This document shows positions 1 to 12,476 of a DNA stretch of 47,297 nt, piece after piece. Position 1 is the stretch's first letter; the number at the start of each line of letters is the position of its first letter. The stretch covers positions 1 to 47,297 of the forward strand of contig MSJI02000726.1 in the NCBI GenBank assembly GCA_001931905.2. The letters are read 5' to 3'. Source of the stretch: Cladosporium sp. IMV 00045 (lineage: Eukaryota; Ascomycota; Dothideomycetes; Cladosporiales; Cladosporiaceae). Below the pieces are notes generated by a model that saw nothing but the letters and a program-made list of their open reading frames with translations, was not told the origin of the DNA and searched no databases. The position numbers and the translations under genes were made by a program.

Positions 1-1070
1 GCAAGCTGAAGGGGAAAGTGCCGAACTTGTTCTTGACCTCGGAAAGAGTGGCGCGGGAGCTGGGGCGCTTCAGGCCGTATGTGGTCTCGGTCTTCCTGTG
101 GAGAGTTGCGCGGTTGGGGAAGTTCTTCACCTTGCCGTTACCAGTGCTGACGCCAATCTCGACACCCCAGACCTCGCCGTGCTCGGGCATACCGTCACCC
201 CTGACACCGTCACCGGGGGCAAGGATGATCTTCTTGTCGCTCTCGATGTTGTTGCGGTCGAACTTCCAGATGGTGGTGTTCTCGACAATGTTGCAGTCGT
301 AGCTCTTGGCGAGCTTCTGGAGCAGGTCGGAGATTCTGGCCTGAGTGTAGGGCTTGGTCGCGGCAGCGGCCTTCTTCTTCTCCTCCTCGGTGCCAGTGGC
401 CAGGGTACCAGGCGGGATCATGGTGCGGAGCATCAGCTCCTGGGCGTAGTAGGTAGCGAGCTGGAGGTCGGCGGTGCGGCCGGTGACCTCGCCGCCAACA
501 ATGACGGTGTCGCAGACAATGGTACCGAAGCCATCGACCTGAGCACCAAGCTGAATCTTCACGGGCTCGCCGGCCTTGAGGGTGGTCTCGGCCTCCTCGG
601 CGTCGGAGACAAGAGGAGTGTAGGGAGTGATGTATGCGCTGGGGGAGACAGTGCAAGGGTGGGAGATACCCTTGGTGATCTTCTTGCCCTTGTAGACCTT
701 GGCGATCTCCTCCTCGAGGAGCTTGTCACCCTTCTGGCAGAGCTCAACGACCTTCGCGCCCTCGGTGCACCATCCTAGAGGATGAGTCAGTCGAGTGGGA
801 AGAGACGATTGTGATCCGACGACGTACCTGAGACAGTCTTCAGGACCTTCTCAGAGATGGTCGCGGCAGTCTTGTACTTGGTAAGGCTGTATGTTTTGTC
901 AATGTCGCGGTCCTCCAGCAGATGTGGGTGGAAGGCAGGTCAGGGCGGAGCTCACGTGTCGGGGTTGGCGAGAGTGTAGTCTACGAAATGATGTAAGTAG
1001 CAGCTCAAGAATCGCGGTGTTGGCAAGGGAGGAAATACGCACCGACGGGCTTCTCCTCGGTAGACGCCAT
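1..1070 (-). CDS. PA2G4/EBP1-like (Cdb4-type) M24-family protein, 3' end cut by window edge
   Basis: Homologue of human PA2G4/EBP1 and fission yeast Cdb4, proteins with a methionine-aminopeptidase (M24) fold that lack peptidase activity and bind nucleic acid or ribosomes; this role is family knowledge. Translation of the complement gives four exons: 1070-1043, 980-956, 886-828 and 774 to beyond base 1. All junctions are GT-AG and keep frame. The start ATG is at 1070-1068, with an acidic, Lys-rich N-terminus. The family motif around NPDT lies across exons 2 and 3. Exon 4 carries the HPCTVSPS stretch (family: HPT-VSPN), the GAQVDGF strand and the region around IWKFDRN. About 295 residues are present; the family is near 390, so the C-terminal quarter lies outside the window. 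The first two introns are 62 and 69 nt. Confident of family; the exact biological role in this fungus is not known. Confidence 0.9.
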
Positions 1071-4000
1071 TTTGAATGGTATATGCGGTTTTCTGGGGGT
1101 ATTACTTGGGATGAATGCTAGGTAACGTGAAGGTACGAGACCAGGTGAAAATGGATGCTTTTGCACAGCACCGATTTGTGTGGGGGGGCAGATGGCAGGC
1201 CCCGCCTTCTGACGTTTTGAAGGTTGCTGGCACTCTCATGCCCACTAGAACAGTGCACTGCAGCGTTGCAGCGTTAGGCGCGCGACAATCATTGTCAACC
1301 TTCACCTGGTCTCGCTGGTCATGTGGTCAGATGCACGCCGGAGACGATGTGGCTCTTTGCATGCTTGGAATGTGGGCCTAGTCTGAGGCGATGGGGCATT
1401 TGGACGCATGTGCTGCATACCTAGGTTGTCGAGTCACAACAGGACCGCTCTCACAGTGGAAGTCAACTCACATATTACTACATTATGGTAAGATCAATTA
1501 CCGAATGTGAAGTAAGAACATAACTTCAAGTTACTAACCTGAAGACAGCCTACATGTATCTAGTCGTTTCCGAGATGTAGAACAAACAGGAGCACAGCGC
1601 GCAGTTACCTGCAGCTTCGATCAGTCAAAAGCTTTGGCCATGTGAGAGACGAGCATGGCAAACAAGATTCAATGACAGACGAGCCTTGAGAATAAATATT
1701 GGAACGTTTGAACAATTCCACTTACATCAGAGGACGTAACGAAAACCGACTGCACAAAAGCGACTGGAAGCGACTGATCGAGAGGGTACGAGGTCGCACA
1801 CCTTGGGACTCAATTCATCGATACATGTACGCATTCACAGTCAGAAGATGTAAAGGAGAATTCACTATGTCAAGAAGCACTCCATTTAACATGATGGATG
1901 GAAGCACGTTCAACAGAAATTCTGCATCCGATTATACAGCCTCCGCGACATGAGTCGATCATAAACTAGGACATGGCCGCTCCAACACCTTCCAACGAGC
2001 GTGGGCAAATAAACACATATACTCGGATCGATCCCAGAGATATTCCTCTCTTTCCGTCATAACATTGATGTGTGATATATTCTGAATTTGAAATGCCAAC
2101 GACATGGTCTAGGCGGTCAATGTTGTCGAAATAAGTATCTAGGTGTTGAATTAGCGACATCACGAGGTACTCCACCGCTCACTCTCGCCTTTTATTGACC
2201 ATTAATGCTTTGGGGTCAGTGCAGGTAAGAGGCCACCATGGGCGCTTGATAATGCCATTGCCACCTTACACATCAAAGTTAGTAGGGATTGTGTGGTTGA
2301 ATGGGAAAGTAAAAAAATGCCACTAGTCCTCTATACCTACAATATACTGGATGTTGCAGTCAATTGACACGTTTAAAAATGACACGCATTTGCAATTATG
2401 GAGCAGCTTCTCTCTGTTTTCTTCCCTAGGCTTGCTGGACGGCAGCCTCAATCACACGCCCATCCATTATTTATATACACTTAGTGATGCTGATCCACGG
2501 TGGATTTAATATTAATCCACTATACACGTGTAAATCCACTATAGACATACCGTGGATGCTATATTCTTAGCATTTTGTTATATAACTAAACTCTATAGGG
2601 AGTACACGTGATCCGCTATTCCTAGACCGATAAGTGGGTTAAACGACCTTTTTAAGCCTTGCTTAGCTTATTTAGAAACTAGCGCATTTTTATCCACCGT
2701 GGATGGAATCTTAATCCACTACATCTATAGTGAATTAGTGGATTAGTGGATATAGTGGATTAGCTCCAGCATCACTACATACACTGCTCTTGCATTTGCT
2801 TTATTTGTCACTCTCGCCTACACGGCTCTCAACCGCGAGGAGCCGAGAAATTCGCGGGAACTACATGCTAACATCGACGGGACTTCTTGGAAGAGGCGCT
2901 TTAATCAGACGGTCAGACCGCTATATCTCGACAGATCGATCCGCCGGCAAGCCATAGCCGGCACGCCATACAAAACGTGGCGCTCAGCCTTAAGAGAAAC
3001 ATGACAATGGCATCCGCGGACCATTGGGCAGCAAGACTTCGCGCAAGCCACCGCTTTCATCAAAGCAAGCCTGATCAATAACGCGTATCGATGGCGACTG
3101 CTAGCGAATGTTTCGTTCCACGCGTGGCTGGCTATATCCTTGCTTGCTGAAGGATACGGTAGACACGCGAGACATGCTTGCAATTAGGGCTTTCTCTCGC
3201 ACTGCCGAGTCAGCAAGCCAGACTGGTGAGCCAGTGCCGTTAAGCGAATCTTTGCTTTCATGTTCGAGGCCTTTCACAGTGGGAGGTACTACAGTGTGTT
3301 TGCCGGGTTCAAGTCGATTGGCAAATTGCTCATCCTTGAGATCCTGGGAGTTGTGGCGCGGTTAACGCGATGCAATCGGCGTTTCGACATCTCGATCGAG
3401 CACGTTTCGAAGACGCATTGCTCTCACTGCTTCGTCTGGGCTCGCGCTTCACAACATGCAGCGTATTCCCGTTTGGGCAAAGGATCCATGACAAACCGTC
3501 GAAGCGTCTGCAGCGATGATGAAGAGCGCGAGCTCCAGGTGGCCAGGACACCTTGAACTTTGAGGGAAGCAGAGATCACGGACGGCGTCAAACAAGATCA
3601 TTTCATTATTGCGTGTCACCGGGCGAGGTGCTTCCGAGTGATGCCATGGTTGGGCCGTTGGTGTATCGTAATATCTCCTAACAACGGGGCGGGCACACGG
3701 AGGCGAGCACGCGCCGTGGCAACTTCGCCCTACAAAACATGCTTCTGGGGAGAACAATGAGTTTAGACACAGGCGGCAGAGAGGATTAGCCTGCACCATT
3801 ATTAAAGCCAAGTTCGACGATGTAGTCCTCGTGGCAAGGAGAAGGGATGTTGGCACGAGGACGGGTAGCAGGTGACTACTGTGGCATTTGATTAAAGCAG
3901 CGCCTCTTTTTTGGGCGTCAATTACCCAATTGCCTCCGTCAACAGCCTCCGGCAAGAGCCTCAAGAGGCTGATTTCCATCCACGAGCGCCATTACCGCTG

Positions 4001-4353
4001 GTCCCTATGATCCCTGTGCTCTCACATTGCCCCATATAGTCGACAGTGTTGATTGGCTGTGCCTCGTCGCTTTCATAGTGTTGCCGTGCCGGCGTGGCGC
4101 CCTGCCTGCCTGCGCCTGAGAGATCTTCTTCTTCATCCCCCCATACGTCATTTTAGCATCGACCGCACCGCACATCCCAGCTCTGAGGCTCTCTCGACTG
4201 GATCCATACTCCCTGCCGGCACTCTCTCATATAGCAACACGCCGATGGGTTGTCGCGCTAATACGCCGTTCGCGCTGCGGATATCATTGTCCTCTGCCAC
4301 CTCTCGCTGCGCCCAAGAGTGCGCATTCCCTCCCATTTTGGCTGCTTCACGCC
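1071..4353. other. Intergenic region, 3.3 kb, no supported gene
   Basis: Lies between the divergent PA2G4-like gene (-) and the histidine kinase (+), so it must hold both promoters. Apart from the MITE-like element at 2482-2777, I see only short open frames with no recognisable domain, unlike codon use and no convincing splice structure. The last few hundred bases (about 4040-4353) are pyrimidine-rich and probably include the kinase 5' UTR. No tRNA-like box pair was found by eye. Confidence 0.6.
2482..2777. mobile_element. MITE-like element with TA target duplication
   Basis: A 292-bp non-coding block (2484-2775) begins GTGATGCTG and ends with its exact reverse complement CAGCATCAC. Both ends are flanked by the dinucleotide TA (2482-2483 and 2776-2777), the target duplication expected of Tc1/mariner/pogo-type DNA transposons. 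The interior is AT-rich and carries eleven copies of ATCCAC/GTGGAT, clustered at the two ends. Two of these form near-palindromes (ATCCAC-N-GTGGAT) at about 2493-2505 and 2693-2705. Such subterminal repeat arrays are typical transposase-binding sites. It has no coding capacity, so it is non-autonomous. The perfect TIR is only 9 bp, so family assignment is uncertain. Confidence 0.65.
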
Positions 4354-7300
4354 ATGCAGCCCGCCCTGCCGCCCGGGGAGCCTGAGAGCAACAAAGGAAG
4401 ACGAGACGATACCACTCCCACGCGCGACCCTCCCGCCCAAGACACGCCCGCGAGACATTCTGCGCGGCCAGACACTCTCGAGAAGAGTACCTCATCGACG
4501 TCCACTGGTTCAGCACGCCCGCAATTGCTCAGGTCGCCACTGGCGCTTGTCTCCAACGCCGCACAAGAGGAGAGGGAGGAAGATGATACCGCTAGAGCGC
4601 CCGAACCACGCACGGCCACGGCCATCACCGCGGAGGCACAAGGTGCTTCTGTCATGAACCGTGAACATGAGGATCCCAGTCTCTCCAGTGCTGAGATGAC
4701 GACCCATGGCGAAGACGCGGCTAAAGGCAAATCTCCCGTCCCTAATCCCGACGAGGAGACTCTTGCTAAATTGAAGGATGCAGTCAACGCAAAATTGTTG
4801 CTGCAACAGCGCATGCGCACCAGCTATGACAACAAACGACCATCACCTCTGAGAGAGAACTCCGACCAGCCCAGGCCCTTGTCCACTGTCTCGTCTACCA
4901 ACTCTGCCGTGACGTCTACCTCGACCGCTTCCACTGAATCCGCCAAGACCGTTCGCGGTAGCATACCTACAACGCCTGCTGCTGTCAACATGCCCATTCG
5001 CACACCATCATATCCCTTCCCTTACGTACCAGGGACACCACGGGCCTGGTCTTCGAGCTTTCACCAACCATTCACCGCTTTGTCGCCTACAGTCAGCAAT
5101 CATTTCAGCACCGATCGTGATACTCCAGGAGCGAGCAGTTGTGGCGTCACCTCAGAAGCAAGCACTCCGGCTGCTGGTCCCGCAATGTTTGCGCCACCAG
5201 GGATGCAGCAGTTCTTTGCTGAGGATCCTAGATTTCCAACGCCAAATCTGTACGATCTGGTCCTTCAACTGAGCACAGAGCCAGGACTGGAGGCTTGGTG
5301 GGCTGCGGTCACCAACATAATGCACGACCAGTTCAAAGCCGAGCGTGTGACTCTTGCCATGCCCGCAGACCCCACTGACATCGAAAATGTGCCCTGGGGT
5401 CAGAAGGCTACTTTTAGCATGAATGGCCCTGAGGAATTTATTCCCCAGAGCGCCACCAACGAATCAAATCTACAAGGAGACCGCCCACAGTTCAGTTTTC
5501 GCGAACCTTCTACCGAAGCTGTCAGCGATGTTCGACCGCAAAAACTACACCCGGAACGTCTGCGCCCCCGATTGGAATCCAGGCACTCTTATGCTGGCCA
5601 CGCTCGCGATTCAAAAGATGCGCCAACCGCGGCCAGCAAGGCTAGTGGCCGACCCCCCGGTCCGACGCGTTCATTCACTCATGCCACTGGCCTGCCTGCC
5701 ACTGAAGCGGCCGCACGAGGTTCATCAAGGCGCATGCCCTCGGCGTCCAGCATTAAGAACGGTTCTTTGGCAGATTTGGAGTTCAGTAGCGACGCGGACG
5801 GCGTTGATTCAGGACCATATGCCGCCGTGTTTCCAGTGCTGAGAGCACTTGACCATGAGACACATCCTTTGATCGAATCAGCAGGAGTCAACAGGGTACT
5901 GGAGCGTGGTAGAATTGTCACCGTCACTCGTGACTACGTGCCCGATCCCGCCACAAACCCGACACCAAGTAATATTGCAACACCGAGCGAGCCGCCTCCC
6001 GAAGCGAGTACTCCCGGCTCTCGGGTTGGTAGGATGTTTGGCAACTACAGACATATATTAGCATTTGAAAGCGGCCTTGAGACACATCGCGAATATGAAG
6101 AATACGAGCAGCAGCCAGCCTCGCCCTGGACTCAATCGCCGGCACCATCGCCGGCTATACAGCCAGATGAAGAGCAGAACCCGTTCTTCGCGAATGAGGA
6201 ACAGCAGGTGGAAGATTCATTCAATCCGGTATCGTCACCTCAAGATTACTCGCAATTTGGACAGGTCGAGGCGATTGGCGTTGACCGAGCCAACACTGTT
6301 CTTCATGTACCGTTGGTACATCCTACCCTATCCCAGCCAATGCAATCACTCAGGTCATTCAAACCGGACAACAAGTCGTCTCCTGAAAGGAACAAAACTC
6401 TGGATGCTGGTAGAAAGGCCCCGATAGCAGTACTCTCCGTCCTCGGTACTCCTGTTCCCTATCCTCCAAACTTGGCACAGTCCCTGAAGCTTTTGGGACC
6501 TCACCTTGCAACATCGCTGTCAATTGCACAAGCATACTCAGCTGGCACTGGCGCCGGCATGGGCATCCGTCACCGAAGATCAGCATCCGGACGCAACATA
6601 ATCAACACGCCCATGACGATAGAGCCTACGACTCTCGATGATATCGTCAATGCAGACTTGGAAGATCCCGCCGCCTCTGGATCATTTGGTGGCAGCATGA
6701 CGAGCCCATCAGACTACTCAGGTCGATCTCGACACAGTCCTAGCAGTTCGATTGCCGGAACGCCTGGGTGGGATCCCGCTGCTCATGGCTGGACTGCCAG
6801 TAGGTCTGTTGCAGGCACACCTGCTGTCAGCGGAACAGAAATGGTCGACAATTATTTTGACGCGAAGAAGCGCGGCAATCATCGTGCGAACAGCAGCACA
6901 GGGACAACAGCGCAGACTCCTGTTCGGGCAGGCAGTAGGAAGGCCCCTGCACAAGAGGGCAAATTTAAGCCAGATGCAGAGCCTTCTCGTAACGATCTCA
7001 GACTACGCTTCGCACAAGGTTTGAAGGACGACAAATCTCCTAGACGTCCTTTGGATAAAGAAAGAGGTTCTTCCAGACCGGGCGAAACATTCACCTCTCC
7101 GCAACGTCCGAACTTGCATCACACTATCACACAAGTACCTGGGCCTTCGGACAAACATCACTCGTACCTGCATTCATATGGCGCTGATTTCCAGGCATCA
7201 TTCTCGGCACTTTCTGCTGTGACGCCCAGTGGCGAACCTAGACCGCCCCACTCTCCTGGACATGCCAGACAATCATCATACCCGGAAGAAATGCCACCGC

Positions 7301-10300
7301 CCTCGGAACGCTTGTTGCGCACAATCATTGATTCTTTGCCTGTACAAATCTTCACTGCAGAGCCCGAGACAGGCAAAATGACCTGGGTGAACTCCAAGTT
7401 CCTGATATATCGGGGACAGGATTCGCGTCAGGTCCTCAGCGAGCCGTGGGAAGCCATCCATCCCGAAGATAGGACGGAGTACATGGATACCTGGAATAGG
7501 TCTTTGCGGACCGGACAGCAGCTTCAGCAAAAAGTCAGACTGCAACGCTTCGATGGCAACTACCGTTGGTTCTACGTTCGAGCTGCACCTCTCAAGGACA
7601 AACGTCAAAAGATTGTGCATTGGATTGGTACGAACATGGATTTCCATGAACAACATATGGCGGAGATAAATTTGGCTCGTCAGCAAAAGACTGCCGCAAG
7701 CGAAGCGAAATACCGTGCTTTGGCAAACTCAAGCCCCCAAATTGTCTTTGCCGTCGGCCGGTCCAAGGGCGTTACATTCTGCAACTCGCAATGGATTGGC
7801 TTTTCTGGACAAACTGAAGCACAGGCCCTGGGCGTTGGGTTCATGGACCATGTTCATCCGGAAGACTTGGCCAAGTGTAGACTGCCGACCTTTGATGACG
7901 GATCCAACCAACCCAACAACGTTCCTACCTCAGTACCATCCGAGCCTCGCCGGTCAAAGTCGATGTCTATGGAGTCCTCCAGCGGTTCATCAGACACAGA
8001 GAAGGGGTCTGTACAAGAGAATGCTCCTCCGCCCCAGCAGCTGCCTCAGCGTAAACTTTCCGAACTCGCAAGCACTGGAATCCTCAAGGTTTCCCGCGAT
8101 GCTGACGGTAGACCATCTTACTCCACCGAGGTTCGCTTGAGATCGAAGGATGGCGAGTACAGATGGCACCTCGTCAGGATCTTGCTGGCAGAGCCTCTCC
8201 TCCAGGCTGGAAACGAAGAAGAAACTTGGTACGGCACTTGCACAGATATCAATGATCACAAGACGCTTGAACGCGATCTGAAGGAGACGATGGACGAGAA
8301 GTCTCGTTTTCTGAGCAACATGTCGCACGAGATCCGCACACCTTTGAACGGCATTACAGGCATGGTCAATTTCTTGATCGATAGCAATCTCTCAACAGAG
8401 CAGATGGAGCACGTCAGCATCATCAGGGCAAGTACCGAGGGCTTGCGTGGCTTGATCAACGACATTCTGGATCTGTCAAAGGCGGAGGCTGGCATGATTC
8501 AGCTAAACATGGACTGGATGTATGTTCGTGCGCTCATTGAAGAGGCGAACGACCTGACGTCCACGATGGCAATCGACAAAGGACTTGAGCTCAACTATGT
8601 GGTTGACGAAGATGTGCCAACGCAGTTCAAGGGCGACCGCTTCCGTCTTCGCCAGATCCTGTTGAATGTCATTGGTAATGCGATCAAATTTACCCAAGAG
8701 GGCGAAGTGTTCGTGCACTGTAGCGTTCAGGAAGATGTTGATCTAGAGCTGTCAAAGGCCGAGATGTTCATCAAGTTTCAGATTACGGATACTGGACGCG
8801 GGTTCACCGATAGAGAGGCTGAAGCTCTGTTCAAGCGCTTCAGTCAAATCGATGGCAGTAGCACTCGTCAGCATGGTGGTACTGGTCTCGGACTGGTCAT
8901 CTCCCGTCAGCTCGCGCATCTCCATGGTGGTGACATGAGTGCCACAGGTATTCCTAACAAGGGCTCAACCTTCACTTTCTTCATCAAGACGACTTTGCCG
9001 TCTGCTGACGACCAGCCTCCTCTTCCGCCACCAACCCCTGGCGCCCCCAACATTCCGATCTTCCCTATGGTGGCAAGCATGTCTTCCACGCCCTCTGGCA
9101 CCCCTGAACTCGGCCCTACCACCGGACCCAAGCTTTCGAAGGTGCCATCGATTCAAGCATCAATGGAACCTCCGGCCAAGAATTCTCCGAAATTGGTACA
9201 AGGGCATACGGCTTCGCCAGTGTCATTCAAATCTCCTGATTATGGTAAGGGGTCTCCAACAGTCTCTTCTGCTGGATCGGAGCTATCAGCAGCTTCAGTA
9301 GCTGCCCGCACGGGTAGCACGCGCTCGGAACGCTCTTCGGCCTCATCCTTCAGTCCAGACCCCTCTGTGTCATCGACCACTTCCATGAAGTTGAACATGC
9401 CTGCTGGTCAATCTACTTCGTTGAACAGCTCACTGTCGCCAGCATCGACCGACTCTACAGAGACCGCCAAACCTACCTCGTCCCTGCGTCCCGCGGTGTC
9501 GCCTCCCTCAAGCCCCGCACCTCCACCCATGTTCTCCATTTTGGTTGTGGCACCGCTACGCTACAGTCGACAGGCCACTGTCAAGCACATTGAGAAGACA
9601 TTGCCGGACAATATGCCACACCAGATCACGTCAAGGGACAATCTCGCGGAGAGCCAAAAGATGATCGGTGGCGACGGACCTGTCGTCTTCAGCCACGTGG
9701 TCCTTGTCTTGCAAGACGTGCGAGATATTATTGCTTTGATAAAGCAGATACTGTCGATCCAAGCGCATTCGGCGACTACGATCGTCGTCATCACAGACCT
9801 CGCACAAAAGCGCAAGATCATGGAGGAGGCGTCAGAGCTGGACTACAAAAACCTCGAGACTGGGCGACGCTTGCTTTTTGTGTTCAAACCCTTGAAGCCG
9901 TCTCGATTTGCAGCCATCTTTGACCCTCAAAAGGGACGAGAGATGAGCACGGATCGTAACCAAGACAGCGCCCAACAAGTTGCTGCCAACCAGAAGCAAG
10001 TCTTTGAGGAATTGTCTCAGCGACTGGGCAAGAAAGACAAGCGAGTCTTGTTGGTAGAGGATAACAAAGTAAACCAAATGGTGATCTTGAAATTCTTCAG
10101 CAAGGTCGGCATTGAAGTGGAGACCGTGATGGACGGTGTGCAGTGCACAGATAAGATTTTCGAGAAACCCCAGGGTTACTACTCACTCATCCTGGTAAGT
10201 CGGAGTGGTACTCCCCTTCTCTTAAGCAGATATATGCTAATCTTGACTACCACAGTGCGACCTCCATATGCCGAACAAAGACGGCTACCAAACGTGCAAA

Positions 10301-10522
10301 GAGCTCCGCCGCTGGGAAAAGCGAACCAAGCAAGCGCATCAACCCATCATCGCCCTTTCCGCCAACGTCCTCGGCGACGTCTACCAGAAGTGCGTCGACG
10401 CCGGTTTCAACAGCTACATCACCAAGCCGGTCGACTTCAAAGAGCTCAGCACGGTGCTGATGACTTTCATGGATCCCACTGATCCGTCCAAGCCGCATCC
10501 TTTCATGCGCAAGAAAAGGTAA
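4354..10522 (+). CDS. PAS-domain hybrid histidine kinase
   Basis: Cytosolic two-component hybrid kinase that should autophosphorylate on His, pass phosphate to its own receiver Asp, then to an HPt protein and HOG-type response regulators (family knowledge). Two exons, 4354-10194 and 10256-10522, joined across a 61-nt intron, give 2035 residues. The N-terminal ~300 residues are Ser/Thr/Pro-rich. A GAF-like region is spread over ~300-725, split by low-complexity inserts. Two PAS/PAC units lie at ~985-1100 and ~1116-1305, the second with a Ser-rich insert. The H-box MSHEIRTPLNG has His1325. The ATPase shows N-box GNAIKFT (~1435), DTGRGF (~1479) and GTGLGL (~1509). The receiver starts near 1896 (LLVEDNKVNQM); the phospho-acceptor Asp1949 is in CDLHMPNKDG, just after the intron, and the conserved Lys is in ITKPVD. 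No transmembrane segment is seen. I am not sure of the fungal HK group. Confidence 0.95.
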
Positions 10523-11001
10523 TGAGCATTATTTCCTATCAAGTCAGGGAGGGAGGGTGAGAGAAGTAGGGTCAACGACCCTGCACTGATGATTTACTTT
10601 CTTCTTCGTGTTTTATTCAATTTTGATACATTTAGCTGGCATTTTGGCAAGCGACGGCGCTCTTTTGCTGTGGGATTCTCTTACTAGAGAGATATATACC
10701 TTGATGGGCATGGAGCGTTCAATGTTTTGTTTTGTTTTGTTTTTCCTTTTTTTTTTCGTTCTTTGCGAGCATATATATACACCTTTTATGATAAGCGTTT
10801 TTTCTTCGTCTCGTAAATCATGTATTCTCAGATATCTTCAAATGTTCCTTCAAGAGCAGTGGCATTCATTGCAGGTGAAGTCGGGAATAAAGTCAATGTG
10901 CCTTCCGGAAATAGCAAAGATCAGATAACAATCGAGCCGAGGGAAGCTCAGTTGCTCCACCGGACGAAGCTCTCCAACACTCTCTACATCATCAATCAAC
11001 C
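10523..11001. other. 3' flank of the kinase and promoter of the dehydratase gene
   Basis: No coding signal. A run of GTTTT units and a T10 tract at about 10724-10756, followed by TATATATA at about 10772, probably belongs to the kinase 3' end-processing region or the next promoter. The next 250 bases hold only short shadow frames. Confidence 0.5.
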
Positions 11002-11094
11002 ATGGCGAGTCTCACAAGAATAACAACCACACTCCTCACCCCTGAAGCTCAGCCATGGCTTCTTGCACTCGAGCTCTACGGGCCCAATGGCTGA
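11002..11094 (+). promoter_or_regulatory. Upstream ORF overlapping the dehydratase start codon
   Basis: An ATG at 11002 in good context (aaccATGg) opens a 30-codon frame that ends at TGA 11092-11094, 40 bases past the main ATG at 11055. It is in a different frame from the main protein. If the transcript starts upstream of 11002, scanning ribosomes would meet this first and expression of the dehydratase would depend on leaky scanning. The alternative is that transcription starts between 11002 and 11055. Confidence 0.4.
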
Positions 11095-12214
11095 GGACAA
11101 GAGTCTCCAGACCATGCAGCAACATAAGATGGCAGTCCTCGCTGGCCGAACTGCAACACGAAATGCCTCTGCGCAAGATCCAGCCCATCTTCGACGACCT
11201 CAGCCCTCAATCGAGCTATAGACTAGACATGAGTCTCGCCGACTACCTGCCCGCGACCAAGTACGATCTCCAACTCCCCATCCCAAACCAACCCAAAGCT
11301 AATACTCTCCTCCCAGCCCACCACCCATCCTCCCCGCCTCGTCCCCCTCCCTCACCCTCTCCATCCCCCACCACCTAATCTACTTCGAGCCCACCAAGCC
11401 CGCCTCAACCATGCTCGCCGACGGCACGAACCCCGACCAATCGCCGGGCGAACCCTACACGCGCCGCATGTGGGCCGGCGGCCACGTGCTGTACAACCCG
11501 TCCAACCCGCTGCGCCTCGACGGCAGCCGCGGCGTGTGCGCTGAGTTCATCCGCTCCGTGCAGAGCAAAGGCAAGCCCGGCGAGGAGAAGCTGTTCGTGC
11601 GGATTGAGAGGCGCATTGCGCGGGCTAGCGAAGATGAAGTAGCTGAGCAGGGCGCAGACGAGGAAGCGAGGCAGACGCTGGAGCATCGCGTGAGGCAGCG
11701 CTTGTGGCGGGACAAAGATACGGATTTCGGGCCTTGCAGCGTCATTGAGACGAGGAACATCGTCTTCCTCCGCCCACGCTCGAAGGAAGAAGCAGCTGCC
11801 GAAAGCGCCCGTTCGGCAGGGAAGAAACTCACACCGCAGCGCGAGGCGGAGTGGTCGCACACGGTCATGCCGGACGCGAAGTTACTTTTCCGCTTCTCGG
11901 CGCTGACGTTCAATGCGCACGCGATCCATTTGGATCCGGAGTATTGTCGCGAAGTGGAGGGGCATCGGGAGAGGTTGTTCCACGGGCCGCTGAGTTTCGT
12001 TTTCATGGTGACGCTGCTGCAGCAGGAACTCGGGAGGCAGGGGATGGGGGAGGTCGTCAGGGAGGTCGAGTATCGCAATCTGGCGCCGCTGTACTGTAAT
12101 GAGAAAGTGAGGTTTTGCGGCGCCAGGACGGGAGAGGGGAAGTGGGAGGTTTGGAGTGAGACGCCGGAGGGGGGCGTTGCTGTTAAGGGGAGTGTGGTTA
12201 CGGAGAGGGTGTAG
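11055..12214 (+). CDS. HTD2: Mitochondrial 3-hydroxyacyl-thioester dehydratase, Htd2-like (MaoC/hot-dog fold)
   Basis: Related to yeast Htd2 and the FAS1-type MaoC dehydratases, which dehydrate 3-hydroxyacyl-ACP in mitochondrial type II fatty acid synthesis, needed for lipoate and octanoyl supply; mesaconyl-CoA hydratases are close relatives and cannot be excluded. Exons 11055-11260 and 11317-12214, across a 56-nt intron (gtacga...gctaat...cccag), give 367 residues. The split was chosen because it joins two open frames and restores the family stretch HLIYFEP...LADGT...RRMWAGG. The N-terminus is rich in Arg, Ser and Ala with almost no acid for 30 residues, as in a mitochondrial presequence. 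The hot-dog core LFRFSALTFNAH-IHLD near residue 275 and the HGPLS motif near 310 are the expected substrate-site elements. Confidence 0.78.
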
Positions 12215-12476
12215 GTTGGGTTGTGAATCTAGGCCGTGTACGTGTACTTATGTTTGGGTGAGTATTGGGTGCCTGAACAAGGCGCACACTCGTCTCTTCT
12301 CTTGAATCGATCAAACTCAGACTATACCCATCCCCAATGCAAAAAGCCCACGCCGCACCAAAAAACGAAGAATTCCCACAAAACCCGCTAGAATACAGAG
12401 AAAACAAGATGGCGTATATGCACGTACCTAAGATAGCTAACAACCTCCCCAAAACACGCTAAATCAGAAATCATCA
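12215..12476. other. Convergent 3' flank
   Basis: Shared 3' region between the dehydratase (+) and the amino acid transporter (-). It is AT-richer than the flanking genes and contains no frame worth reporting. Both polyadenylation regions should lie here. Confidence 0.5.

Noticed and set aside
98..778. 226-codon plus-strand frame over the PA2G4-like gene
   Set aside because: Antisense shadow of a real, spliced gene with recognisable family sequence.
3449..3979. 176-codon minus-strand frame
   Set aside because: No recognisable domain and no supporting gene structure; probably chance.
4354..10482. 2042-residue unspliced reading of the histidine kinase
   Set aside because: It reads through the 61-nt intron and replaces the receiver's phospho-Asp region with unrelated sequence.
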